Notes under the pieces: model-generated | The model's database searches: none | What the model was told of the DNA's origin: nothing | What the model saw: only the letters and a program-made list of their open reading frames with translations | Shown here: in pieces, positions 27,658-35,469 of the stretch | Layout of the letters: each line of letters starts with the position of its first letter | Position numbering within the stretch: position 1 is the first letter of the stretch | Made by a program: the position numbers and the translations under genes | NCBI RefSeq assembly: GCF_000189255.1 | Contig: NZ_AEVS01000094.1 | Location: 1-48,633, forward strand | DNA: 48,633 nt | Reading direction: 5' to 3' | Source: Vibrio brasiliensis LMG 20546 | Lineage (GTDB): Bacteria; Pseudomonadota; Gammaproteobacteria; Enterobacterales; Vibrionaceae

Positions 27658-28527
27658 TTAGTAGGAAGTAGGGGCTTGATAGATTGCATTGTATTTACCA
27701 AATATTGATTCCATCTGGCCCTTCTCAATCATTGAGTGAACAATGTCCCCAACAGCGTAACCCAGCTGGCGATAGTTACTTTTTACCGCCATGCCAATTT
27801 CCCATTGCTGCTGACCGAGCATTGGGAAGGCGTTGGTTGCAAGCTGGTATTGCGGATTGTCCAGTTGGCCCTGTAAATAGGAAATCTGACTGCGTAGCCC
27901 CATCGCGGCATCGACCTGACCTGATTGCATTGCACCTACCGCATCTATGGTTGAAGGGTAGTGCTGGGCACTGTCACGCATACGGCCGCCTAAAGCAGAA
28001 GAGAGGTAGAATTGCGGGATCGAATCTACTTCTACTCCGACAGTGTGATACTGAAACACCGCCATGGTCGAAACCGAGTCGATTTTTTTACTGTCATAGA
28101 CGATTTGCCAGGACTCTGTATGGTACGGAGCGAACATATGTACCTGTTCATGCACCAGCTCACCAATATCATCTCGGCTAAGCGAATACTCTTTGTCATA
28201 AGGGACTCGCAACATCACGTCTGCCACAGTACGTTCGAGATAATGACCTTTCCAAAGGTTATTTCTCAGGTCATCTTCGACGTTTTCGTCGGCTGTCATC
28301 CATTTCAGTTTCAGCTCAACGCCCATCTCTTTTGCTATTTGCCGAGCGATTTCCACATCAATACCTTTGGCTACATCATCAACAAGGTAGGAGAAAGGAG
28401 GGTAGTCGCGGTAAATGGCGATCGATATGTATTGGCTGTCGATAATGTCGTCGTATGAGCGCGCATAGCAAGCGGCAGTGTTTATCGCAACACATGCCGC
28501 CAAGCAGATTAGTTTAAATATCTTCAC
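27658..28527 (-). CDS. Quinoprotein dehydrogenase-associated periplasmic binding protein (MoxJ/XoxJ-like)
   Basis: 289 residues with a signal peptide (hydrophobic to about residue 20, then CYARSYDD). The body is an SBP_bac_3-type periplasmic binding fold: YISIAIYRDYPPFSYLVDD, KGIDVEIARQIAKEMGVEL, DVMLRVPYDKEYS, and AVGAMQSGQVDAAMG. This group is linked to methanol/ethanol quinoproteins and, for XoxJ, is thought to help activate the dehydrogenase rather than import a solute. The start overlaps the cytochrome gene by 14 bp. It lies directly upstream of the dehydrogenase, matching the xoxF-xoxG-xoxJ or exa layout. No membrane transporter partner is adjacent on this strand. Confidence 0.85.
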   Translation of the reverse strand: MKIFKLICLAACVAINTAACYARSYDDIIDSQYISIAIYRDYPPFSYLVDDVAKGIDVEIARQIAKEMGVELKLKWMTADENVEDDLRNNLWKGHYLERTVADVMLRVPYDKEYSLSRDDIGELVHEQVHMFAPYHTESWQIVYDSKKIDSVSTMAVFQYHTVGVEVDSIPQFYLSSALGGRMRDSAQHYPSTIDAVGAMQSGQVDAAMGLRSQISYLQGQLDNPQYQLATNAFPMLGQQQWEIGMAVKSNYRQLGYAVGDIVHSMIEKGQMESIFGKYNAIYQAPTSY

Positions 28528-28951
28528 TGATAGACTCTAACCAAGTTTTGATAGACCAAAGAGCTTCTTGAGATAGGTGTTCTGTCATTTTTGGCATATA
28601 AACCGCACCATTTCGAACCGCTCCGTTCTGTACGCGATAGCCGAACCACTCGTCGCCATCAAAATCTGGTGTAAGGAACCTCAGGTCAGGTGCGATACCC
28701 CCTGATATACCTTCAAGACCATGACATCTTGCACAGTTTTGGTTATAGGCAGACGCACCTGTTTCGATGATGTTTTTCAGAGTTTCACCGGTTTCATTTC
28801 GGTACGGGTTTTCATCAATCCACTCTTCTCCCAGCTGTGGTAACTCTGAAGTGTCAATTGATTGTGGAGTCACGGCTCCGTGGGCATATATATTAAAAGA
28901 TGTTGCCAATAATATTGGTGCTAATAGTAATCCTGGTTTCAATAGTTTCAC
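28514..28951 (-). CDS. Periplasmic cytochrome c (electron acceptor of the dehydrogenase)
   Basis: 145 residues with a signal peptide ending near YAHG. One haem c site, NQNCARCHGLEG, and a likely Met ligand in MPKMTEHL about 45 residues later. This is the size of a small class I cytochrome (XoxG/ExaB-like) that accepts electrons from the quinoprotein. The start is GTG at 28951 with AAGGAG 7 nt upstream. First gene of the leftward block (cytochrome, binding protein, dehydrogenase). The 273-bp gap to the divergent binding protein gene at 29225 is AT-rich and must hold promoters for both directions; I cannot define them. Confidence 0.9.
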   Translation of the reverse strand: MKLLKPGLLLAPILLATSFNIYAHGAVTPQSIDTSELPQLGEEWIDENPYRNETGETLKNIIETGASAYNQNCARCHGLEGISGGIAPDLRFLTPDFDGDEWFGYRVQNGAVRNGAVYMPKMTEHLSQEALWSIKTWLESISEDI

Positions 28952-29224
28952 TGGGTTCTCCTTCCACTAATTTATATTTAATGTTCTGTTTTCAATATTA
29001 GTGAGCAACAAGATCGATTCTAATTACACTTTGGAGCTGTTCTTTCTCATCCTTTAGTAGGTAGTCCGGTAGTAAAACTTTGAAGATTAATTTGTATATC
29101 ATTGTTTTTATTGGTTTAAGTTCGTTGGTTTCGTTGCATTTGTATGATTTTAAACCTCAATAAGTTTGATATAAGCTAAGTGAAGCTTATCAAGAAAGAT
29201 AAAGAAAAATGTAAGGAAGTTCGG

Positions 29225-30427
29225 ATGGGAAATATAAATAAAATATCTTTGATTGTGTGTGCGCTGTTATTGTTTTTTGTTTCCAATATTTCATCCGCTA
29301 AAAATCTTGCTCCGCTAGAAATTAGCATTACCTACATCAAACAAAATATTAAGCGTCCACCTGCGCTTTCTAACGTGATTGAACAAGCACAAGACAGCGG
29401 TTATCAAGGGGCGTTAGCAGGTCTGGCTGATTCAAACAGTACCGGAAAATTCCTTAAGCAAAAATTCGAGTTGCAGTTGATGGAATCTGACCAACAGGAT
29501 GAGGTGTTAACTAAGTTGCAAGATGCCTATCAGCAGGGAAAGAGTTTGTTCGTGCTTGATCTGCCGACTGACACTCTGCTTAAGGCTAATCAGTGGGCGG
29601 AAAACAAACCCGTACTGATGTTCAACGTTAACGAGTCATCGGATCTATTGCGAAGTAAACAGTGTTTATCGTCAGTACTTCATACTGCTCCTAGTAACGC
29701 AATGCGTTCGGACGCGCTTGCTCAGTGGCTACTGAACAAGCGTCTGACTCAAGTGCTGGTTGTCAGTGGTGAGCGAGATGAAGATGCTGAGTTAAGCCAG
29801 TCGTTTAAGCGTTCTGCAAAACGTTTTGGCCTCACGTTAATAGAAGAGAAACAGTGGACGTTCAATTCAGATCTTCGCCGTAGTGCTCAGCAGGAAGTGC
29901 CACTGTTTACCCAGACGTTAAAAGAGTATGACGTTGTTTATGTGGCTGATAAATCGAAAGACTTTGCTGAGTACCTACCTTTCAATACTTACATCCCGCG
30001 ACCTGTTGTTGGTTCGGCGGGCCTGGAGGCACTGTCATGGCATTCGGTGATCGAGCAATGGGGCGCGGCTCAGTTACAGAAACGCTTCCATCAGCAAGCT
30101 AATCGCAGAATGAATGAACTGGACTTTAGCGCTTACGTTGCAGTTCGCACTATTGGTCAGGCAGTGCATAAGCAGAAAAGTGCTGACTCACAACAGCTCG
30201 CCAGCTTTATCAAATCAGACCAATTTGAACTGGCGGCATATAAAGGGAGAAAGTTAAGTTATCGTCCATGGAATGGCCAGTTAAGAATGCCAATGGCACT
30301 GGTTCAGCCACATGGATTGGTTTCACTTTCTCCACAAGCTGGGGTACTACACCCAAGAACTGATCTCGACACCTTAGGTTTTGATGTCGAGGAAACAAAC
30401 TGTGTTTCGAAAAAGGAGATTTTATGA
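29225..30427 (+). CDS. Periplasmic binding protein of the PQQ-alcohol dehydrogenase-associated ABC system
   Basis: 400 residues with a signal peptide (hydrophobic to about 22, then SSAKN). The fold is of the branched-chain amino-acid binding type: LEISITYIKQNIKR, VLVVSGERDEDAELSQSFKRSAKRFG split over two blocks, and DVVYVADKSKDFAEYLP. This matches the binding protein that accompanies PQQ-dependent alcohol dehydrogenase systems. The start is set at 29225 because AAGGAAG lies just upstream and the signal peptide follows; an in-frame GTG at 29180 would add a charged leader. The stop overlaps the next start by ATGA. Ligand unknown; an alcohol or aldehyde is a guess. Confidence 0.78.
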   Translation: MGNINKISLIVCALLLFFVSNISSAKNLAPLEISITYIKQNIKRPPALSNVIEQAQDSGYQGALAGLADSNSTGKFLKQKFELQLMESDQQDEVLTKLQDAYQQGKSLFVLDLPTDTLLKANQWAENKPVLMFNVNESSDLLRSKQCLSSVLHTAPSNAMRSDALAQWLLNKRLTQVLVVSGERDEDAELSQSFKRSAKRFGLTLIEEKQWTFNSDLRRSAQQEVPLFTQTLKEYDVVYVADKSKDFAEYLPFNTYIPRPVVGSAGLEALSWHSVIEQWGAAQLQKRFHQQANRRMNELDFSAYVAVRTIGQAVHKQKSADSQQLASFIKSDQFELAAYKGRKLSYRPWNGQLRMPMALVQPHGLVSLSPQAGVLHPRTDLDTLGFDVEETNCVSKKEIL

Positions 30428-31407
30428 AACCCGCATTCCTTGTTACTTGTCTAGTCAGCGCGCTAGTTGGGATAACGCCAGCATTGTCTGTTGCTAATGA
30501 GCAAGCTTACGTGACGAACGAAAAAGATGATGATATCTCCGTTATTGATATGAGTTCCCTTGAAGTCATTAAGCAGATTCCTGTCGGGCAACGACCACGT
30601 GGAATTATCTTCAATCACGATCAAACTCTGGCTTATATCTGTGCCAGTGATTCGGATACTATCCAGATCCTCGATCTGAAAACTGAGCAGATTATTGGCG
30701 AATTGCCTTCAGGCGAAGACCCGGAAACTATTGCCCTTCATCCAGACGGCAAAACGATTTATACCGCGAATGAGGATGATGCTCTGTTGACGGTTATTGA
30801 TATTGAAAGCCGCACCGTTAAAACTCAAATCGATGTTGGTGTCGAACCGGAAGGCCTGGCAGTGAGCCCGGATGGAAAAATCGTCATCGTAACGTCAGAA
30901 ACGACCAATATGGTTCACTGGATTAACGCGGAAACCAACGAGAACTTTGATAACACTTTAGTGGCTGAGCGCCCAAGATCGGCGATGTTCTCTAAAGACA
31001 GTAAACGTCTTTGGGTGAGTTCGGAAATTGGTGGTGAGCTGGTGGTGATTGACGTTGCTACGCGCGAGATCATCAAGACATTTACCTTTGAAATCGATGG
31101 AATCCACAAAGATCGCGTTCAACCTGTTGGTGTTGAACTCAGTGACGATGGTAAATATGCCTACGTTGCTTTGGGCCCGGCAAACCACGTTGCGGTAATC
31201 AAACGCGATGATTTAACCATTGATGAGTACTTGTTGGTGGGTCGTCGAGTATGGCAACTTGGATTCAACAAAGATCAGAGCTTATTGCTGACGACAAATG
31301 GCGTGAGTGGTGATGTCTCGGTTATCGATACCAATAAGCATAAAGTTGTTAAGTCGGTTAAAGTTGGTCGCTACCCATGGGGCGTAGCTATCAAGGACGT
31401 ACTATGA
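30424..31407 (+). CDS. Periplasmic YVTN beta-propeller protein (PQQ-catabolism associated)
   Basis: 327 residues with signal peptide MKPAFLVTCLVSALVGI ending near SVANE. Seven repeats of the YVTN type follow, each with a V-I-D turn: DDDISVIDMSSLEVI, SDTIQILDLKTEQII, DALLTVIDIESRTV, GELVVIDVATREII, GDVSVIDTNKHKVV. Such propellers accompany PQQ-dependent catabolic ABC systems. The function is unknown; a scaffold or ligand-sensing role is possible. It overlaps both neighbours by 4 bp (ATGA), so its level is coupled to the binding protein and the ATPase. The residues that bind PQQ in quinoproteins are absent, so it is not itself a dehydrogenase. Confidence 0.85.
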   Translation: MKPAFLVTCLVSALVGITPALSVANEQAYVTNEKDDDISVIDMSSLEVIKQIPVGQRPRGIIFNHDQTLAYICASDSDTIQILDLKTEQIIGELPSGEDPETIALHPDGKTIYTANEDDALLTVIDIESRTVKTQIDVGVEPEGLAVSPDGKIVIVTSETTNMVHWINAETNENFDNTLVAERPRSAMFSKDSKRLWVSSEIGGELVVIDVATREIIKTFTFEIDGIHKDRVQPVGVELSDDGKYAYVALGPANHVAVIKRDDLTIDEYLLVGRRVWQLGFNKDQSLLLTTNGVSGDVSVIDTNKHKVVKSVKVGRYPWGVAIKDVL

Positions 31408-32132
31408 CCTTAGCGGTAACGGATCTCAGCTATGACTATGGTCGTCAGCCAGTTCTGAAACAGGTGACGTTAAAGCTCAGTGCGGGCTTTAATGTACTGC
31501 TAGGCCCTAATGGAGCGGGCAAAAGCACACTGTTTTCACTGCTGACCGGGCTGTATGTCAGTAAACAGGGAGAGATCGCGTATGGCGATCTCGACTTAAG
31601 TGAGCATCCACGTGCCGTTCGCGCTTTGCTTGGTGTGGTGTTCCAGCAAAGCACCTTAGATTTAGATCTTACCGTTAAGCAAAATCTGCTTTATCACGCC
31701 TGTCTGCATGGTTTGTCTGCCAGTCAGGCGCTTACCAATATCGAAGATATCCTGAGTGATTTAAAGCTTTCACAGCGGTTACACGACCGTGTTCGAACTT
31801 TGAATGGCGGACACAGAAGAAGACTCGAAATCGCCAGAGCTTTGATGCATCAACCCAAATACCTGTTGCTCGATGAGCCAACGGTCGGTTTGGATAACGA
31901 AAGTCGTCAGTTAATCATCAGCCATATCAGAAAACTGGCTCAGGCCAGAGGAATTTGCGTTGTCTGGACGACACATTTAATGGATGAAGTCAGTGATGAG
32001 GACAATCTGATTGTGCTTAACCGGGGGGAAGTTAAAGCCCAGGGTAATTGTGCAGAATTGTGTCGTACACATAAGGCTGACCAGGTTTATCAGCTTTATC
32101 ATATGCTTACCGATAGCGCGGAGATCCTGTGA
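31404..32132 (+). CDS. ABC transporter ATPase
   Basis: 242 residues from the ATG at 31404, which overlaps the propeller stop by ATGA and has AAGGAC upstream; the longer frame to 31377 lies in coding sequence of the previous gene. Walker A is GPNGAGKS (residues 34-41), the Q-loop FQQSTLD, signature LNGGHRRRLEIARAL (usual LSGG is LNGG), Walker B YLLLDEPTVGLD, and the H-loop WTTHLMDE. It is an exporter-type subunit paired with the ABC-2 permease downstream. In PQQ clusters of pseudomonads similar genes are thought to pump out toxic alcohols or aldehydes; this is inference. Confidence 0.92.
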   Translation: MTLAVTDLSYDYGRQPVLKQVTLKLSAGFNVLLGPNGAGKSTLFSLLTGLYVSKQGEIAYGDLDLSEHPRAVRALLGVVFQQSTLDLDLTVKQNLLYHACLHGLSASQALTNIEDILSDLKLSQRLHDRVRTLNGGHRRRLEIARALMHQPKYLLLDEPTVGLDNESRQLIISHIRKLAQARGICVVWTTHLMDEVSDEDNLIVLNRGEVKAQGNCAELCRTHKADQVYQLYHMLTDSAEIL

Positions 32133-32920
32133 GTTTTCATCAATATCGTTACTGTTTTACCGGCGTTATTAAACGTGAATTTCTGCGTTTCCTACAACAG
32201 AGAAGCCGTTTACTGAGTGCGTTGATTCGCCCGTTACTATGGCTGGTGGTCTTTGCTGCTGGTTTTCGTGCCGCGCTTGGGGTTTCAATTATGGAACCTT
32301 ATGGCACTTACATTACCTACCAGCAATACATCACACCCGGTCTATGCTGCATGATTGTCTTATTCAATGGCATGCAAAGCTCACTTTCAATGGTCTACGA
32401 TCGTGAAATGGGCAGTATGAAGCTGTTGTTGATGAGTTCGTTGCCGAGGCCATTACTGCTGTTGTCTAAATTGGTTTCCATCGCAGTACTGTCTCTTGTT
32501 CAGGTGTGTATCTTTCTGGTGATTGTGCAGATAGTCGGCGTTGATACTCCTTTACTTGGTTATCTGACGGCAATCCCGGCAATTTTTCTTATTTCATTTT
32601 TCCTCGGCTCACTAGGATTACTGCTATCCAACATGATTAAACAGTTGGAGAATTTTGCCGGAGTGATGAACTTTGTCATTTTTCCAATGTTCTTTCTCTC
32701 CAGTGCGCTTTATCCGCTGTGGAAAATGAAAGAGGCGAGTCTGTGGCTATTCTGGATCTGTAACTTCAATCCATTTAGCTACTGTGTCGAACTGTTACGC
32801 TTCGCCTTCTATCAGCAATTGAATATAGAAGCATTCAGTGTTGTTTTTGTCGCGACTTTAGTGGTCTCTGGTGTGGCAATTTATAGTTTTGAGCCAAAAC
32901 AGGTCAGTCGTCGGGGTTAG
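32129..32920 (+). CDS. ABC-2 type permease (PedC-like)
   Basis: 263 residues with six hydrophobic segments, for example LLWLVVFAAGFRAAL, CCMIVLFNGMQSSLSMVYD, and FAGVMNFVIFPMFFLSSALYP, the last carrying the ABC-2 signature region. Start is GTG, overlapping the ATPase stop as GTGA. It forms the membrane part of an efflux pump with the ATPase. The name PedC-like comes from its resemblance to the permease beside the Pseudomonas phenylethanol/alcohol dehydrogenase cluster. Last of four translationally overlapped genes; the hydrolase follows with 1 nt spacing. Confidence 0.88.
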   Translation: MSFHQYRYCFTGVIKREFLRFLQQRSRLLSALIRPLLWLVVFAAGFRAALGVSIMEPYGTYITYQQYITPGLCCMIVLFNGMQSSLSMVYDREMGSMKLLLMSSLPRPLLLLSKLVSIAVLSLVQVCIFLVIVQIVGVDTPLLGYLTAIPAIFLISFFLGSLGLLLSNMIKQLENFAGVMNFVIFPMFFLSSALYPLWKMKEASLWLFWICNFNPFSYCVELLRFAFYQQLNIEAFSVVFVATLVVSGVAIYSFEPKQVSRRG

Positions 32921-32921
32921 T

Positions 32922-33920
32922 ATGCTTGTAGAAGGAAAAAGGGCGTTATACCCGCCAATTGAGCCTTATCATAGTCAGATGTTGGAGATGGAAGCCGCTG
33001 CTGGTGAACAACGTCATCAAATCTATATTGAGCAGTGTGGTAACCCCAATGGGATTCCGGTGGTATTTCTTCATGGTGGTCCGGGGTCAGGTTGCCGGCC
33101 ATCCCATCGGCGGTTGTTTGATCCACGCAAGTACCGCATCATTTTGTTTGACCAACGAGGTTGTGGACGATCAACACCTTACGGCTGTATTAAAGACAAC
33201 ACTAGCGCTTATTTGGTTGCTGATATGGAACAGATCAGACAGCAACTCAAGATTAATAAATGGATTCTGTTTGGTGGCTCATGGGGAGCAACGTTGGCAC
33301 TTCTCTACGCTCGCCAGTATGCCAGTCGAGTTGCCGGCTTAGTGTTGCGAGGTGTTTTCCTCGGACGTAAGCAAGATATTGACTGGTTTTATGATCATTC
33401 CGGAGCAGCAAGGTTTTTTCCCTTACAGTGGCGTCAGTTGATGCAGCTGCTGAGTCAGGAAGAGCAGGCAGCGCCGTTAGAAAGTATCTATCGCCATCTC
33501 AATGGTCAGGACCCGGTACTCAAGCTCAAATTAAAGATTGCCCTTGAGAGCTGGGAGCGTCAACTGGTTACCTTATCTCCATCTTCGAGCAAAGCCGGTT
33601 TCGACCCTGAACTGCTGGCAATGGATGATTCAAAGCTGATCCAACTGCATTACTGTGTCCACCAATGCTTTATAGAACAACCCATTCTTTCTCAACCGTT
33701 ACCATTGAACGATGTACCTTGCCATATCTTACACGGTCGTTACGACATGGTTTGTCCAATAGAGCAGGGATGGACGCTATACCAGCACAATCGAACATTT
33801 GAACTGGATATTATTCCTTTGTCGGGACATGTTGTCAGCGAGCCTCTGATGCAAGATGCGTTGATTACGCTAATGGATCAGTTGACCTGCCAGTGGAGCA
33901 GGGGAGAAAGGACAAAATAA
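32922..33920 (+). CDS. Proline iminopeptidase-like alpha/beta hydrolase (S33)
   Basis: 332 residues. HGGPGSGCRP (oxyanion region, about 51-60), DQRGCGRSTP, nucleophile S120 in GGSWGATLAL, Asp in HGRYDMVCP and His in LSGHVV are all present and in order. This is the prolyl aminopeptidase family, which removes N-terminal proline. The ATG at 32922 comes 1 nt after the permease stop; GGGG lies upstream. Its position at the end of the PQQ export unit is unusual: other peptidases in PQQ loci help degrade PqqA remnants. That link is inference; a plain peptidase is the alternative. Confidence 0.85.
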   Translation: MLVEGKRALYPPIEPYHSQMLEMEAAAGEQRHQIYIEQCGNPNGIPVVFLHGGPGSGCRPSHRRLFDPRKYRIILFDQRGCGRSTPYGCIKDNTSAYLVADMEQIRQQLKINKWILFGGSWGATLALLYARQYASRVAGLVLRGVFLGRKQDIDWFYDHSGAARFFPLQWRQLMQLLSQEEQAAPLESIYRHLNGQDPVLKLKLKIALESWERQLVTLSPSSSKAGFDPELLAMDDSKLIQLHYCVHQCFIEQPILSQPLPLNDVPCHILHGRYDMVCPIEQGWTLYQHNRTFELDIIPLSGHVVSEPLMQDALITLMDQLTCQWSRGERTK

Positions 33921-33951
33921 AACGGCCGATATCATGACGATATCGGCCGTT
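33921..33951. terminator. Bidirectional terminator between the hydrolase and the ferredoxin gene
   Basis: AACGGCCGATATC, loop ATGAC, GATATCGGCCGTT, a 13-bp perfect stem directly after the hydrolase stop and 24 nt beyond the end of the convergent ferredoxin gene. T-run weak on both sides. Confidence 0.8.
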
Positions 33952-33974
33952 ATTGATTTGCTCTGAGCAGGCAG

Positions 33975-34253
33975 TTACGCGCGTTTCTCTTTCAGGACGT
34001 AGTTAACACCTTCAATTTCGATGTCCGACTTCGCTTTACAGATACACGGCAGAATCTCTTGCTCTTGAGTGTAAGCCATCGCAAAACCAACGTACTCAAC
34101 TTCACCGGAAACTAACTTACAGCGACAAGCACCACAGTGACCGTCGCGACAGTTGTATTCAGGCTCTAATCCGGCACTCTCCATCGTTTCCAAAATAGTA
34201 TTCGATGGGTGCGACTGGATAGCAGTTAGACCGTTAATTTTGATATTTGGCAT
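33975..34253 (-). CDS. yfaE: 2Fe-2S ferredoxin maintaining ribonucleotide reductase
   Basis: 92 residues with plant-type 2Fe-2S motif C35-x4-C40-x2-C43 (CRDGHCGACRC) and the fourth ligand C70 in ILPCIC. YfaE reduces the NrdB iron site and helps form its tyrosyl radical. It starts within the nrdB stop (TAATG), as expected for the nrdA-nrdB-yfaE unit. A convergent hairpin closes the operon. No unusual residue seen. Confidence 0.94.
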   Translation of the reverse strand: MPNIKINGLTAIQSHPSNTILETMESAGLEPEYNCRDGHCGACRCKLVSGEVEYVGFAMAYTQEQEILPCICKAKSDIEIEGVNYVLKEKRA

Positions 34254-35386
34254 TACAGTTCAAAGTCCTTAAAGTCGTCAGCGCGAACATCACTGTCGAT
34301 CTGACCAACAAGGTAAGATGAAATTTCAGCTTCTTGTGGTGCAACCTGTACGTTATCTGAAGACAACCATGCATTGATCCAAGGGATAGGGTTAGACGTT
34401 GCTTCTGGGTAAGCAGCGTCAAGACCTACAGCCTGCATACGAATGTTGGTGATGTACTCAACGTACTGGCAAAGAATATCTTTGTTCAGACCGATCATTG
34501 AACCGTCTTTAAACAGGTATTCTGCCCACTCTTTCTCTTGCTCAGCCGCATCTTTAAACAGGTCGAAACACTCTTGCTTACACTCTTCAGCGATTTGCAT
34601 GAATGAGAAATCGTCCTGACCGTTACGTAGCAGGTTGATCATGTGCTGAGTACCAGTCAGGTGAAGCGCTTCATCACGAGCAATCAGCTTGATGATTTTT
34701 GCGTTACCTTCCATCAGTTCACGTTCAGCAAAGGCAAATGAACAAGCAAAACTTACGTAGAAACGAATCGCTTCTAGTGCGTTTACTGACATCAGACACA
34801 CGTACAGCTTTTTCTTTAGATCGTGCAGCTTGATGGTAACTTCTTCACCGTTAATCTGGTGAGTACCTTCACCGTAGCGATGGTAGTCGTTAGTCATCTG
34901 AATCAGATCATCGTAGTAGTGAGAAATGTCTTCAGCACGCTTAAGGATATGCTCGTTTTCAACGATATCGTCAAACACTAAACCTGGATCATTTACGATG
35001 TTACGAATGATGTGAGTGTAAGAGCGTGAGTGAATTGTCTCTGAGAAAGACCAGGTCTCAATCCATGTTTCTACTTCTGGTAGTGATACCAGTGGAAGTA
35101 GTGCAACGTTAGGGCTACGACCCTGAATAGAGTCAAGCAGCGTTTGGTACTTCAGGTTAGAGATGAAAATGTGCTTCTCATGCTCTGGCAACTTGTTGTA
35201 GTCGATACGGTCGCTTGATACGTCAACTTCTTCTGGACGCCAGAAGAAAGACAGTTGCTTCTCGATTAGCTTTTCGAAAATCTCAAACTTTTGCTGGTCG
35301 TAGCGAGCTACGTTTACAGATTGACCCAAGAACATTGGTTCTTTTAGTTGGTCATTTTTGTTTCGGTTAAAAGTACTGTAAGCCAT
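34253..35386 (-). CDS. nrdB: Class Ia ribonucleotide reductase, beta subunit
   Basis: 377 residues. NrdB carries the diiron-tyrosyl radical that starts nucleotide reduction in NrdA. Ligands and radical site are readable: D85 (LLDSIQGR), E116 and H119 ([11 protein letters not shown]), radical Y123, then EHILKRAED and [11 protein letters not shown] downstream. Length matches Escherichia coli (376). The start has GAGG upstream. It follows nrdA across an 83-nt gap with a hairpin and is coupled to yfaE by TAATG. Confidence 0.97.
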   Translation of the reverse strand: MAYSTFNRNKNDQLKEPMFLGQSVNVARYDQQKFEIFEKLIEKQLSFFWRPEEVDVSSDRIDYNKLPEHEKHIFISNLKYQTLLDSIQGRSPNVALLPLVSLPEVETWIETWSFSETIHSRSYTHIIRNIVNDPGLVFDDIVENEHILKRAEDISHYYDDLIQMTNDYHRYGEGTHQINGEEVTIKLHDLKKKLYVCLMSVNALEAIRFYVSFACSFAFAERELMEGNAKIIKLIARDEALHLTGTQHMINLLRNGQDDFSFMQIAEECKQECFDLFKDAAEQEKEWAEYLFKDGSMIGLNKDILCQYVEYITNIRMQAVGLDAAYPEATSNPIPWINAWLSSDNVQVAPQEAEISSYLVGQIDSDVRADDFKDFEL

Positions 35387-35406
35387 GATGCCTCAATTCC
35401 TTTTAT

Positions 35407-35427
35407 GCCCCTCTTACATAGAGGGGC
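35407..35427 (-). other. Intercistronic hairpin between nrdA and nrdB
   Basis: GCCCCTCT (35407-35414), loop 5 nt, AGAGGGGC (35420-35427). No T-run follows, so it may act as an mRNA stabiliser or attenuator that sets the NrdA to NrdB ratio. Confidence 0.55.
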
Positions 35428-35469
35428 GAATAATTTGTTATGCCTTAACCACCTAATTGGGGCTAGGGA

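Noticed and set aside
28952-29179. Shared short word AAAGGATGA upstream of pqqA and of the cytochrome gene as a common operator
   Set aside because: A single 9-bp match in different orientation and context; too weak without a statistical motif search over all island promoters.
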